Positions 36,606 through 46,005 of a stretch of DNA of 64,000 bases are shown here, one piece after another. How positions within the stretch are numbered: position 1 is the stretch's first letter; each line of letters opens with the position of its first letter. This stretch comes from Bermanella sp047621325 (GTDB lineage Bacteria > Pseudomonadota > Gammaproteobacteria > Pseudomonadales > Oceanobacteraceae): contig JBLHLT010000011.1 in the NCBI GenBank assembly GCA_047621325.1, positions 1-64,000 on the forward strand, given 5' to 3'. The notes below the pieces were generated by a model. That model ran no database searches, was not told where the DNA came from, and saw only the letters and a list, made by a program, of their open reading frames with translations. Position numbers and translations under genes: made by a program.

Positions 36606-37004
36606 TTAATCAAACAAAACACTTGGTGGAGCCGTTAGGCGGCCTTCTTTTTGAAATAAGATAGCCGTTTTCATTCTGCAAATTTCATCACCTGCACGAC
36701 GTACCAAATAATAAAGATCAAACCCATATTTATGCCTTTCACCCAAATATAAGCTCACAGTTAAAGACTCTAAGGCAAATGCCTCACTCAGATACTGTAA
36801 CGCGGCATCTGCCATGATCGTATTACAACCCTCAATATCAAGCTCATTGAAGCCTAACGAGGCAAACCAAGCACTCCTACACTCTTGGGCATAAACCAGT
36901 AGGCGATCGTTACCGAGATGGCCCGCATAATTAATGTCGGTCACACGGACAGAAACTTCCATTTCAAATAGAACTGTTTGGGGTAAATCAAGTCGAATAC
37001 GCAT
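36606..37004 (-). CDS. Acyl-CoA thioesterase-like hotdog protein (4HBT/YbgC type)
   Basis: The 132-residue protein fits a single hotdog domain: VSVRVTDINYAGHLGND near residues 17-33 is the active-site loop and helix of the 4HBT family, where Asp or Asn and Gly-His recur, followed by AQECRSAWFASLGF. The substrate is unknown; a short acyl-CoA or hydroxybenzoyl-type thioester is likely by family. It converges on the fused carboxylase gene and is divergent from prc. Confidence 0.75.
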   Translation of the reverse strand: MRIRLDLPQTVLFEMEVSVRVTDINYAGHLGNDRLLVYAQECRSAWFASLGFNELDIEGCNTIMADAALQYLSEAFALESLTVSLYLGERHKYGFDLYYLVRRAGDEICRMKTAILFQKEGRLTAPPSVLFD

Positions 37005-37158
37005 GGCTTTTCACATGAAAGTTATGAATGCATAGGCTATTATGCCATTATTTTTAGAAACATTGGGCCAAAGCACACATTAAGCTGGGTTAAGTGCTAT
37101 AAATAGCCAAAGCCCATTTTTTATTTGAGTGCGTCATCCAATAAGGAATATAACGTAA

Positions 37159-39219
37159 ATGTTGCGTCATCTTATAATACTTAGCTCGATTTCTTTGTCA
37201 TTTTTAGCTCAAGCTACCACAACTGAAATTCCGGTTCTAAAACCTGATGCTGAACACGCATTGACCAATCGTGCAGTGGTTCACCACTTATATCAACACC
37301 ATTATTCACGTAAATATTTAAATGACGAATTTTCTGAAAAGGTGTACACCCGTTATTTAAATATACTAGATAACACGCGCTCATATTTCACCCAAAAAGA
37401 TATCGACCAATTTGAGCAGTACCGTAAAAAACTAGACGAAGCCATTAAAACTAACGACCTAGATCCCGCTTTTGTTATTTACAACCGCTATGAACAACGA
37501 GCCATTGAACGTTTAGATTACGCACTTTCTCTATTAAGCAAAGGCATTAAACAATTTAATTTCAAAGAAGAAGAGTCTCTTGAACTTGATCGTGAAAAAG
37601 CGCCTTGGGCAAATTCAAGCAAAGAGTTGGATATCCTTTGGAGTAAACGCATCAAAAATACCGTTCTAAATCTTAAGCTTGCCGGTAAAGAAGACAAAGA
37701 CATCATTGAGCTATTACAGCGTCGCTATGAAAGCCAATTAAATCGAATTAAACAAATCAACTCTGAAGATGCGTTTCAATCTTACATGAACGCACTAACT
37801 TACACGTTTGACCCTCATACTCAATATATGTCGCCACGCAACAGTGAAAACTTCAACATTAATATGAGTTTATCTCTTCAAGGCATAGGCGCAGTACTAC
37901 GCAGTGAAAATGAAAACACAATCGTCGAGCGCTTAGTACCTGGCGGCCCGGCTGCAAAAGCCAACCAGCTTAAACCAAGCGATAGAATTATCGGTGTCGC
38001 TCAAGATAAAGAAGAAATGGTAGACGTTATTGGATGGCGCCTAGATGAAGTTGTCGATCTTATTCGTGGACCGAAGGACAGCACAGTTCGTTTGGATATT
38101 GTTTCTGGCAGTGGCCAAACCGAATCACACCGCACCATTTCAATCACACGCGATGAAGTAAAACTCGAAGACCGCGCCGCACAAAGTGAAATTATCAACA
38201 TTAAACGTAAAGACAAAGACTACAAACTGGGTGTCATTGATATACCGGCTTTTTATGCTGACTTTGAAGCTAAAAATGCGAACGACCCTAATTATCGAAG
38301 CACAACCCGTGATGTTAGTAACCTCATTACAAAATTGAAAACAGAAAATATTGACGGTCTTATTATCGACCTTCGAAATAACGGCGGCGGTTCTTTGGCC
38401 GAAGTGAACAACCTAGTGGGCTTATTCATCCCTGAAGGTCCAACCGTACAAGTACATTATAGCTTTGGGCACACCCAAGTACTTGCAGACCAAGATCCTT
38501 CCGTATTGTTTGACGGCCCATTAGTGGTACTGACTAACCGTTTGAGTGCAAGTGCATCTGAAATATTTGCTGGTGCCATTCAAGATTATGGCCGCGGTCT
38601 CATCGTCGGCAGCCAAACATTTGGTAAAGGCACAGTACAAACACTTATCCCTTTATTTCGCGGCCAAATGAAAGTAACCAATGCAAAATTTTATCGCGTA
38701 AGCGGTGAAAGCACACAGCATCGTGGCGTTATTCCAGACATCGTATATCCCGAAATTTATGACATCGAAAAAATTGGTGAAAGCGCTTTGGAAGAAGCAC
38801 TGGCCTGGGACAAAATTGAGGCGTCTAAATATAAGCCTCAACCTAGCCTCAGCACCATTGTACCCGCCATTGAAAAAGCGCACTCAATTCGAATCAAAAA
38901 CAACCCAGATTTTGAATACCTCAATGAGCAAGTTGAATTCTTAAAAGAATTAAGAAGTGACACTAGTATTTCTTTAAATATTGATACTCGTGAAAAAGAA
39001 CGATTAGAAACAGAAGCTCGACGATTAGCGTTTGAAAACAAACGCCGTAAAGCGAAAGGACTAAAATTACTGGATAAACTAGAAGAGCAGAATGATGAAG
39101 AGTCAGCCAATGATTCAGATAAAAAAGATGCCACCGAAGATGCCTTACTGATTGAAGGCGGTGAAATACTAGTCGATTTCATGAAAGTCAAGCCAAGTAA
39201 TGCTATAACAAAAAAATAG
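37159..39219 (+). CDS. prc: Carboxy-terminal processing (tail-specific) protease
   Basis: Periplasmic S41 protease that trims FtsI and degrades MepS and tagged proteins. The 686-residue protein has a signal peptide (cleavage near AQA-TTT), an N-terminal helical domain, a PDZ domain (about 235-325), and the Ser-Lys dyad: Ser in LSASASEIFAGAIQDYGRG and Lys in QTFGKGTVQ. The C-terminal DUF3340-like region is Lys/Glu rich. Length matches E. coli Prc (682). Confidence 0.95.
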   Translation: MLRHLIILSSISLSFLAQATTTEIPVLKPDAEHALTNRAVVHHLYQHHYSRKYLNDEFSEKVYTRYLNILDNTRSYFTQKDIDQFEQYRKKLDEAIKTNDLDPAFVIYNRYEQRAIERLDYALSLLSKGIKQFNFKEEESLELDREKAPWANSSKELDILWSKRIKNTVLNLKLAGKEDKDIIELLQRRYESQLNRIKQINSEDAFQSYMNALTYTFDPHTQYMSPRNSENFNINMSLSLQGIGAVLRSENENTIVERLVPGGPAAKANQLKPSDRIIGVAQDKEEMVDVIGWRLDEVVDLIRGPKDSTVRLDIVSGSGQTESHRTISITRDEVKLEDRAAQSEIINIKRKDKDYKLGVIDIPAFYADFEAKNANDPNYRSTTRDVSNLITKLKTENIDGLIIDLRNNGGGSLAEVNNLVGLFIPEGPTVQVHYSFGHTQVLADQDPSVLFDGPLVVLTNRLSASASEIFAGAIQDYGRGLIVGSQTFGKGTVQTLIPLFRGQMKVTNAKFYRVSGESTQHRGVIPDIVYPEIYDIEKIGESALEEALAWDKIEASKYKPQPSLSTIVPAIEKAHSIRIKNNPDFEYLNEQVEFLKELRSDTSISLNIDTREKERLETEARRLAFENKRRKAKGLKLLDKLEEQNDEESANDSDKKDATEDALLIEGGEILVDFMKVKPSNAITKK

Positions 39220-39231
39220 GCTGTCACAAAC

Positions 39232-39263
39232 AAAAAAACCACGCTTTAGCGTGGTTTTTTTTG
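39232..39263 (+). terminator. Bidirectional terminator between prc and the DUF599 gene
   Basis: AACCACGC and GCGTGGTT pair around TTTA with an A-run before and a T-run after. Confidence 0.88.
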
Positions 39264-39299
39264 TTTCATAGTTAAGTAAGTATCAGTAAAAGAAGGATA

Positions 39300-40010
39300 T
39301 TACTTAATCTTCCCTTCTAATATATCTGCATCCATTACCAATAATTTAAGCGCCTTCGAAGAAAACTCACGTCTATAAAGCACGGCAACCACCAAGGTGG
39401 TGGCAAAGATAAATAATAATGGATGAATAAACCAAGCTAACGACGCCATGGAAAAATAATATGCTCTCAATCCATAATTAAACGCATGCCCTGCTTGGTC
39501 TAAAATCTTCCCTGTTGAATACGCATACTCTTTACGCTGACGCGAGTTAAACTCCTCTTGATCTGGCATTGGTGCAGCTCCAACGAGCACACTACCAAAA
39601 CCATATTGACGTAGAGACCACGTAAAACTAAAAAAAGCATAAACCATAATAAAGAGAAGCAAGCCAAGCTTATACTGATTAAAACCCGCACCAACGCTTT
39701 CAAAAAGCACCCATTTCGATGCAGACGTTAATGCCGTTAGCACTGCCGCCACTATAATCACTGAGGTAGAAGCCATAAAGTTTACATTGCGCTCTAAATT
39801 TGCCAGCAGCGCAGCATCCCCTATTCGATTTTCTCTTAACATCATACGCTCCATCCAAGAAACGCGATGAACATCAAGTACAGACGCTAAGCAGTGTGTA
39901 CGCTTTGCCATATACTTAGCAAAAGAGCTATAACCAACCCAAACAGCAAAAAAGTATATTAAAGCGATGTAATTCCAAACCGCATAATTGAGAATAAACG
40001 TATATTCCAT
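39300..40010 (-). CDS. DUF599 family membrane protein
   Basis: The 236-residue protein has about four membrane segments (near 10-30, 75-97, 112-132, 190-212) and motifs of DUF599: WMERMMLRENRIGDAALLANLERNV and FFSFTWSLRQYGF. Function is unknown. It lies eight bases downstream of yajG, so the two are probably co-transcribed. Confidence 0.8.
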   Translation of the reverse strand: MEYTFILNYAVWNYIALIYFFAVWVGYSSFAKYMAKRTHCLASVLDVHRVSWMERMMLRENRIGDAALLANLERNVNFMASTSVIIVAAVLTALTSASKWVLFESVGAGFNQYKLGLLLFIMVYAFFSFTWSLRQYGFGSVLVGAAPMPDQEEFNSRQRKEYAYSTGKILDQAGHAFNYGLRAYYFSMASLAWFIHPLLFIFATTLVVAVLYRREFSSKALKLLVMDADILEGKIK

Positions 40011-40018
40011 ATCTCTCT

Positions 40019-40576
40019 CTATTTAAGAAAATTAACGATTTCTTTATCGTTCAATGCTTTATTAAACAATTCAGTCAACATGGCATTCAAATATTTTTCA
40101 TTAAATTCTTGAGCGGGTGCAGTTGCGACATCTTGGGCTCGATTAGCCGAAAAGCGCTTAGTCAAGCTTGATCCCGAACGGCTTAACACGACAACAATTT
40201 CACCTTCTAAGGCAATATGATTAACCCAGCTTTCATCTGGCGAAAAATAACGTAATTTAACAATACTAATTTTTAATTTAGAAAGTGGTTCAGGTCCTTT
40301 TTGCATAGCAATATCTTGCTCAATCATTGCGGCTTGCAACGACTCCCCCACAGACTTAGCCAAACTTTCTTCAAAACTAATAGGTCCTTGGTTTTTTGCA
40401 TTACGATAGCCGAGTAAATCTGTATTTTCCCGCTCATCCGTCACCACTAACTCAATTGGTACGGTAACGCCTTTCAACTGAGATAAGTTCAACTCAGGAG
40501 CAACCTTAAGTGACTGTGGGCCAACCGCACAGCCAGTAAGCATTAATATTAAAAGACCACTTAATAATTTTTTCAT
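40019..40576 (-). CDS. YajG-family lipoprotein
   Basis: The 185-residue protein has a signal peptide with lipobox MLTGC (Cys at about 16) and the YajG pattern: VVTDERENTDLLGYRN, then a helix and the IVKLRYFSPDESWVNHIALEGEI sheet. Such proteins sit at the outer membrane; their role is not established. It shares a transcription unit with the DUF599 gene, and yaaA lies upstream on the same strand. Confidence 0.82.
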   Translation of the reverse strand: MKKLLSGLLILMLTGCAVGPQSLKVAPELNLSQLKGVTVPIELVVTDERENTDLLGYRNAKNQGPISFEESLAKSVGESLQAAMIEQDIAMQKGPEPLSKLKISIVKLRYFSPDESWVNHIALEGEIVVVLSRSGSSLTKRFSANRAQDVATAPAQEFNEKYLNAMLTELFNKALNDKEIVNFLK

Positions 40577-40617
40577 ATCCCATATCCTCTATGTGTATTG
40601 TATCAACTTCGGTTATT

Positions 40618-41388
40618 TCAGTTTTGTTCACTTCTTAGGAAAATCCATTCCTTTGCATTTGATTGCTCAGGGCTATACTCATACCCTGATACATCAAAGC
40701 GTTTAATTTTTTCTACATCATTAATTCTATTCTTAATAATGTATGCCGCCATAAGGCCGCGTGCTTTCTTTGCATAAAAACTTATCACTTTATACTGCCC
40801 GTTTTTTTCATCTTTAAATACAGGCGTTATAACGTGAGCATTTAGCTGTTTAACTTTTACTGCCTTAAAATATTCATTCGATGCCAAATTTAATATCACG
40901 TCTTGAGCTGTTTTTTCTTGGTTGATTTTATCGGTTATCAAATCACCCCAAAAATCATATACATTACTGCCCTTTTTATTGGCGAATCTCGTACCCATTT
41001 CTAAGCGGTAAGGTTGCATTAAATCTAGCGGTTTAAGTAAACCATATAAGCCAGATAACATACGTAAGTGCTTCTGTGCAAAATTAACATCCGATTTTTT
41101 TAAAGAATAAGCATCAAGACCAGTATAGACATCACCTTTGAAGGCATACATGGCAGGTCTTGCGTTATTTTGGGTGAATGGTAATGACCAGTGCTGGAAT
41201 CGATTAACATTAAGCACCGCAAGCTTATCGCTTAGCTTCATCAAATGGGCCACGTCTTTGGGTGTTAACTCAACCAATTCATTGATTAATAGCTGAGACT
41301 GCTCTAACAGCTCAGGTTGTGTGTATTCATCGAACGGCAGTGGTGTTTCATAATCCAGCGTTTTAGCCGGAGAGACGAGCATTAACAT
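40618..41388 (-). CDS. yaaA: Peroxide stress protein YaaA
   Basis: DUF328/UPF0246 protein that limits intracellular iron and DNA damage under hydrogen peroxide in E. coli. The 256-residue sequence starts MLMLVSPAKTLDYETP and contains AMYAFKGDVYTGLDA, LSGLYGLLKPLDLMQPYRLEMG and FYAKKARGLMAAYII, all family signatures. Confidence 0.94.
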   Translation of the reverse strand: MLMLVSPAKTLDYETPLPFDEYTQPELLEQSQLLINELVELTPKDVAHLMKLSDKLAVLNVNRFQHWSLPFTQNNARPAMYAFKGDVYTGLDAYSLKKSDVNFAQKHLRMLSGLYGLLKPLDLMQPYRLEMGTRFANKKGSNVYDFWGDLITDKINQEKTAQDVILNLASNEYFKAVKVKQLNAHVITPVFKDEKNGQYKVISFYAKKARGLMAAYIIKNRINDVEKIKRFDVSGYEYSPEQSNAKEWIFLRSEQN

Positions 41389-41523
41389 CTTCTTTCCTTA
41401 CATCTTAAAATCAAATTGGCGGCTTTGGACGTTTTTCATTTCACTTAAGGGTACGTATAGTAATCCATTGCTGCCAGCCATCAAAAGCGATAATAATAAA
41501 AATGCTTACGAGGCACCCTAGTT

Positions 41524-43341
41524 ATGCAACCCAAAACTGTCACCGGTATAAATGTTTTTTCTGGTACTTTACGTATATTGCCAGATATTGGCCGCATACT
41601 TAAGGGTGTCTATCACCTTGCAAGCGCCAAACCCGATAAATACCAATCCATTGGCCGAATGTTCGAAGTTCGGGCATCTCAACGCCCTAATCATTGCTTC
41701 TTACGCTACGAAGACAGCCAGTATAGCTACCAAGCGTTTAATCAATGGAGCAATCAAATATGCCATTACCTTAGCAGCCAAGGGATAAAAAGTGGTGATA
41801 CCATTGCATTAATGATGGAAAACCGCCCAGAGACCCTTGCCTGCGTTTTGGCAATCACAAAGTTAGGCGCGATTGTCAGTATGATCAATACCACTCAAAA
41901 AGATGATGTATTGATTCACTCTCTGACCACTGTCATTCCAGCAATGGCAATTATTGGCGAAGAATGCATCGAAGCATTTTCTCAAGTTCAAAGCAGAATC
42001 CACAAAAGCCCGTCGTTTAAAACATTCTATATGGCTGATGCATCATCAAATCCAGCGCCAAGGGGCTTTATTGACCTTAATCTAGCTACACAAAACTTGC
42101 CCAAAGAAAACCCCAAAAGTTCGCAAGCCATTCAAATGAAGCAGACCGCTTATTATATTTTCACCTCTGGTACAACAGGGCTGCCTAAGGCTTCTATTTT
42201 AACGCACTTTAGATGGATCAAAGCCATGGGCGCTTTTGGCCTATCGGCCTTTAGAATACGCAAAGATGACGTGTTTTATGTATGCCTACCGCTTTACCAC
42301 AATAATGCTTTAACCGTATCTTGGGCTAGCATCGTCGGGGCTGGCGCCACCATGGTATTAACGCGAAAATTTAGTGCATCTCGATTTTGGGATGATTGCC
42401 GCTACTATGGGGTCACTGCGTTTTGCTATATAGGCGAACTATGTCGTTATTTACTTAATCAGCCAGAAAAAGAAAATGATCGTAACCATAATGTTCGCAT
42501 CATGGGTGGCAATGGCTTGCGCCCAGACATTTGGATGAACTTTAAAAAACGCTTTGGCATCCCTCAAATAATGGAGTTATATGGTGCCAGCGAATGCAAC
42601 ATTGCATTTGTTAATAATTTGAATCTAGACATGACCGCAGGCTTTTGTCCCATGAGCTTCAATGTCATCAAATATGACATTGAACAAGATGCCCCTGTAC
42701 TTAATGAACAAGGTTTCATGATACCAGTTACTAAAGGTGAAACAGGACTATTGATTGCCGAAGTCACCAAACGCAGCCCTTACGAAGGATATACCAATAT
42801 TAAAGCTAACCAAGCGAAGGTATTAAACAATGTTTTTAAAAAAGGGGATGTGTATTTTAACAGTGGTGATCTAGTGCAAAAGCAAGGCTATAAACACGTC
42901 GCCTTTGTTGATCGATTAGGCGATACCTTTCGCTGGAAAGGTGAAAATGTCGCCACCACTGAAGTAGAAGAAGTGGCTAATCAGTTTCCTCAAGTTGAAC
43001 ACAGTGTGGCCTATGGTGTGCAAATCCCCAATACCGATGGCCGAGCAGGTATGACCGCGATCACACTTAACACAGAGCTAAACGAATTTGATGTTACTGG
43101 TTTTACACATCACATCAAAAGTAAGCTTCCGAGTTATGCCGTACCTATTTTTATTCGCATAAGACCCACACAAGAAATAACAGGCACATTCAAATATAAA
43201 AAAGGCTCTCTAAAAACAGAGGGGTTTAATACACAAGAGTTTAATGAGCCTGTTTTTGTACTTTTACCTGGGGAGCAAAGTTACACCTTAATTAACTCAG
43301 ACTTAATAACTCAACTGAAAGATGGCAGCTATCAATTTTAA
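41524..43341 (+). CDS. Long-chain acyl-CoA synthetase (FATP-like)
   Basis: Activates fatty acids to acyl-CoA with ATP. The 605-residue protein has the AMP-binding P-loop YYIFTSGTTGLPKAS, ELYGASECN and GDTFRWKGENVATTEVE, the last being the fatty-acyl signature of the FATP/very-long-chain subgroup rather than classical FadD. The N-terminus (PDIGRILKGVYHLA) is amphipathic and could touch the membrane. It is monocistronic and followed by a hairpin. Confidence 0.9.
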   Translation: MQPKTVTGINVFSGTLRILPDIGRILKGVYHLASAKPDKYQSIGRMFEVRASQRPNHCFLRYEDSQYSYQAFNQWSNQICHYLSSQGIKSGDTIALMMENRPETLACVLAITKLGAIVSMINTTQKDDVLIHSLTTVIPAMAIIGEECIEAFSQVQSRIHKSPSFKTFYMADASSNPAPRGFIDLNLATQNLPKENPKSSQAIQMKQTAYYIFTSGTTGLPKASILTHFRWIKAMGAFGLSAFRIRKDDVFYVCLPLYHNNALTVSWASIVGAGATMVLTRKFSASRFWDDCRYYGVTAFCYIGELCRYLLNQPEKENDRNHNVRIMGGNGLRPDIWMNFKKRFGIPQIMELYGASECNIAFVNNLNLDMTAGFCPMSFNVIKYDIEQDAPVLNEQGFMIPVTKGETGLLIAEVTKRSPYEGYTNIKANQAKVLNNVFKKGDVYFNSGDLVQKQGYKHVAFVDRLGDTFRWKGENVATTEVEEVANQFPQVEHSVAYGVQIPNTDGRAGMTAITLNTELNEFDVTGFTHHIKSKLPSYAVPIFIRIRPTQEITGTFKYKKGSLKTEGFNTQEFNEPVFVLLPGEQSYTLINSDLITQLKDGSYQF

Positions 43342-43351
43342 CGCATGAACA

Positions 43352-43392
43352 TTGTATTTACCTTGAGCTGCAATAATTCAAGGTAAATACAA
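43352..43392 (+). terminator. Perfect 15-bp hairpin downstream of the acyl-CoA synthetase gene
   Basis: TTGTATTTACCTTGA pairs exactly with its complement across an 11-base loop. A clear T-run is lacking, so this is a likely mRNA 3' end rather than a classic terminator. Confidence 0.55.
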
Positions 43393-43547
43393 CAACTTAA
43401 ATACATTAATGTCGTGTATTTATCCGCAACTATTTTTAAATTATGCCTAGCCATAATAGTTCTACAAACAAACCACTAATGTGCGCCATTACTTTTATAT
43501 GTAGATACGTTTTAATTCCCTCAAGGCTAGCTTAATAACGGAGCAAC

Positions 43548-44285
43548 ATGAACATCACTGACTTTGATATTGGATTACTTGCGCTTGCCACCATATGCAC
43601 AAGTGGATTCGCAGCGGTATTAGGTCAAGGTGGTGGTATTATGTTATTTGCGTTACTCGCCATCTATATTGAATCACCGATGCTCATTGCCTTTCACGGC
43701 TTCATACAATTATGCAGTAATAGCAGCCGAGCGGCTTTGGCGACTTCCCACATAAAATGGCAGATCATATCCCCAATACTTTTGGGGACGTTGGCTGGCG
43801 CAATATTTATCATCCCATTTATAAAAACCGTAAACTGGAATTGGATGCAACCGATAATGGGGAGCTATATCCTTTATCTAACATGGGGTAACCGCATCAA
43901 ACTCCCCTTTCACCTACCAAACTCTATGTTTGGCATAGGAATCTTTCAAGGTAGTTTAGGTATGGCACTTGGAGCCACCGGCCCACTTGGTAATGCATTG
44001 CTGTTAGCGAAAGGCCTCGGTAAAGATGCCCTCATTGCCAGTAGCGCTGTCATCATGAGCATTAGCCATTTCATGAAGGTCATTCTTTTTAGTTTACTGG
44101 GTGTTAGTCTCTGGCATGACATTGGGATTTTAACACTGCTCAGTATATCCGCCATTATTGGTTCTTTTATTGGAAGCAAACTTCGTGGATTTCTACCAGA
44201 AAAAACATTCGACATTTTATTCAGACTAATACTCACGGCCCTTGCAATGCGTATGATATTCACACAATGCCTGAGCTTTAATTAG
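43548..44285 (+). CDS. TauE/SafE (TSUP) family transporter
   Basis: The 245-residue hydrophobic protein has about eight membrane segments in two similar halves, with the TSUP pattern FAAVLGQGGGIMLFALL in the first half and GSLGMALGATGPLGNALLL in the second. Members move sulfite, sulfoacetate or other organic anions out of the cell. The substrate is unknown here. CGGAG precedes the ATG. Confidence 0.82.
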   Translation: MNITDFDIGLLALATICTSGFAAVLGQGGGIMLFALLAIYIESPMLIAFHGFIQLCSNSSRAALATSHIKWQIISPILLGTLAGAIFIIPFIKTVNWNWMQPIMGSYILYLTWGNRIKLPFHLPNSMFGIGIFQGSLGMALGATGPLGNALLLAKGLGKDALIASSAVIMSISHFMKVILFSLLGVSLWHDIGILTLLSISAIIGSFIGSKLRGFLPEKTFDILFRLILTALAMRMIFTQCLSFN

Positions 44286-44411
44286 AGTCATCGAACTGTC
44301 ACATAACCTCGCCATGCTGAACCCATGACACAAGCATTAGAATTCCCCAATTCCAACTGTTCAAAATTATCAATTAGCGCTATGCTAACAAAAAAAGATA
44401 ACGGTATAAAA

Positions 44412-45275
44412 ATGAACACATCGGATCTAATCAACAACTTTGATAGCCTAGTTGAAACAACTAGCAAGCTTTGCATTAGCATTCGTTCTAATCATCAAGG
44501 TTATTGGATTCCACTAACTGAAACTGAGCAGTCCAGTGGCGTCACTGGCATCAACAAAGCCTGTAATATGCTAAGTGATTTTTGGTATCAAGATGGACAA
44601 GATGGGCGAGAAACCAGAAGTTGCTTTGGTTTTATAGCCGTACCTGACTCAACGTTAGAGCTAGCCAACACAGTCAATCATTTAAAAGACACCCTAAAGC
44701 AAAACGTTCAGGTACTGCAAAAACAAAACAAACAACACTGGCTTGAACTAAAAGGTCAACTGGCACGTCGTCACCCATCACTCCAAACTCAGTTACATTT
44801 TTCAGGCCTAAGCCGACTGCATTTAAAACAAACATGGCGTGCTATCACCGTCATTAATCGCACCCCCGTTCGCATCGGTTTTAATTGGTATCATTCAGGT
44901 AGAAGCATTCAAAAAGTAACCGTTCAACAAGCATATGACGCACTCGCTCGCTTAGATACGAATAGCCCACATATTCAAACTCAGCTTTCAGCGGTATCAC
45001 AACTTACCAACGACACTCCGCTGGCAAAAGTGCAAAACTTAGCGCCCACTATGAGAGCCAATTTATTCTATGACGATGGCGAATCACCGCTGCGCCATGC
45101 AATGAACATTTCTTTACCTATTTTGTTTAAAGTACATACTGAAAAAACACTACCACAACATAATGAACCTGAAATAGATCCTCCAACCGAACGTCAAAGA
45201 GCCGTACGCAGCGACCGTAAAATTGAAGACAACCCTTTTTTACCAAGCATTCGCGTACACAGATACAACCCATAA
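44412..45275 (+). CDS. tus: Tus-like DNA replication terminus site-binding protein
   Basis: Binds Ter sites and blocks the replicative helicase from one side. From ATG 44412 (MNTSDLINNF) the protein has 287 residues against 309 in E. coli; the frame is open to 44325 but the N-terminus aligns best here. RAITV...RIGFNW....SIQKV matches E. coli RTLTV...RFGWAN...IIKNL. H121 in ARRHPSL lies where the locking H144 (HRHLPGL) is. The end IRVHRYNP parallels the E. coli PRLHLYVAD. No clear Ter site was seen upstream. Confidence 0.78.
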   Translation: MNTSDLINNFDSLVETTSKLCISIRSNHQGYWIPLTETEQSSGVTGINKACNMLSDFWYQDGQDGRETRSCFGFIAVPDSTLELANTVNHLKDTLKQNVQVLQKQNKQHWLELKGQLARRHPSLQTQLHFSGLSRLHLKQTWRAITVINRTPVRIGFNWYHSGRSIQKVTVQQAYDALARLDTNSPHIQTQLSAVSQLTNDTPLAKVQNLAPTMRANLFYDDGESPLRHAMNISLPILFKVHTEKTLPQHNEPEIDPPTERQRAVRSDRKIEDNPFLPSIRVHRYNP

Positions 45276-45291
45276 AATAATTTGAGAAATT

Positions 45292-46005
45292 ATGCATATA
45301 TACGGTCATCGCGGCGCCAAAGGGGTAGCCATGGAAAACAGCCTTGCCGGCTTTCAACTCGCGGCAAGCCAAGGCATAGATCGCTTTGAATTAGATGTTC
45401 GTCTAAGTAGTGACGGTCAACTCATGGTGGTTCATGACGAGAAATTACAACGACTCGCAAATAGCCCGCTAAGTGTGAGTCGCAGCACTGCACAAGTATT
45501 AGATACAACTATTTTAAAAGGTACACAACAAGGTATTCCAACTCTTGAGCAAGTGGTCGCTGCTTGCCCTAATGTTGTTCATTGGCAATTTGAAATAAAA
45601 ACACTCACCACAAACCCTGGTTTTTTACAGCCAATGGCACAACTAATTGAACGCTTCAACTTACAAGAAAAAGTTGTAATCACGTCCAAACATATCGGTA
45701 TTTTACGTGCATTCAAACAAAGCATCCCGCATATTGAGCGCGGCTACGTGCAAGAATGGCCACTACCTAATGGACTTAGAGCAGCACTCAAGCTTGAATG
45801 CACCCATCTTTGCTTAAATAAAAGCCTTGCTCGATTAAGCTATGTTAAAAAAGCACAACGTAAAGGCTTAAAAGTAAGCGTATGGACCGTAAACGATGCG
45901 GATGAAATGTGTCGACTATTTAAATGCAATGTTGACAGCATTATTAGTGACTTCCCTCAAGCAGCTAGAGAAGTTGTCACTCCACTAATGCAAGCAGCCA
46001 CATGA
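45292..46005 (+). CDS. Glycerophosphodiester phosphodiesterase
   Basis: Cytosolic UgpQ-type enzyme releasing glycerol-3-phosphate from deacylated phospholipids. The 237-residue TIM-barrel protein has the HRGA motif with EN (YGHRGAKGVAMENSLAGF), ELDVRLSSDG metal ligands and VVHDEKLQR with the second catalytic His; no signal peptide. It lies 16 bases after tus, and its stop overlaps the next start by four bases. Confidence 0.92.
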   Translation: MHIYGHRGAKGVAMENSLAGFQLAASQGIDRFELDVRLSSDGQLMVVHDEKLQRLANSPLSVSRSTAQVLDTTILKGTQQGIPTLEQVVAACPNVVHWQFEIKTLTTNPGFLQPMAQLIERFNLQEKVVITSKHIGILRAFKQSIPHIERGYVQEWPLPNGLRAALKLECTHLCLNKSLARLSYVKKAQRKGLKVSVWTVNDADEMCRLFKCNVDSIISDFPQAAREVVTPLMQAAT

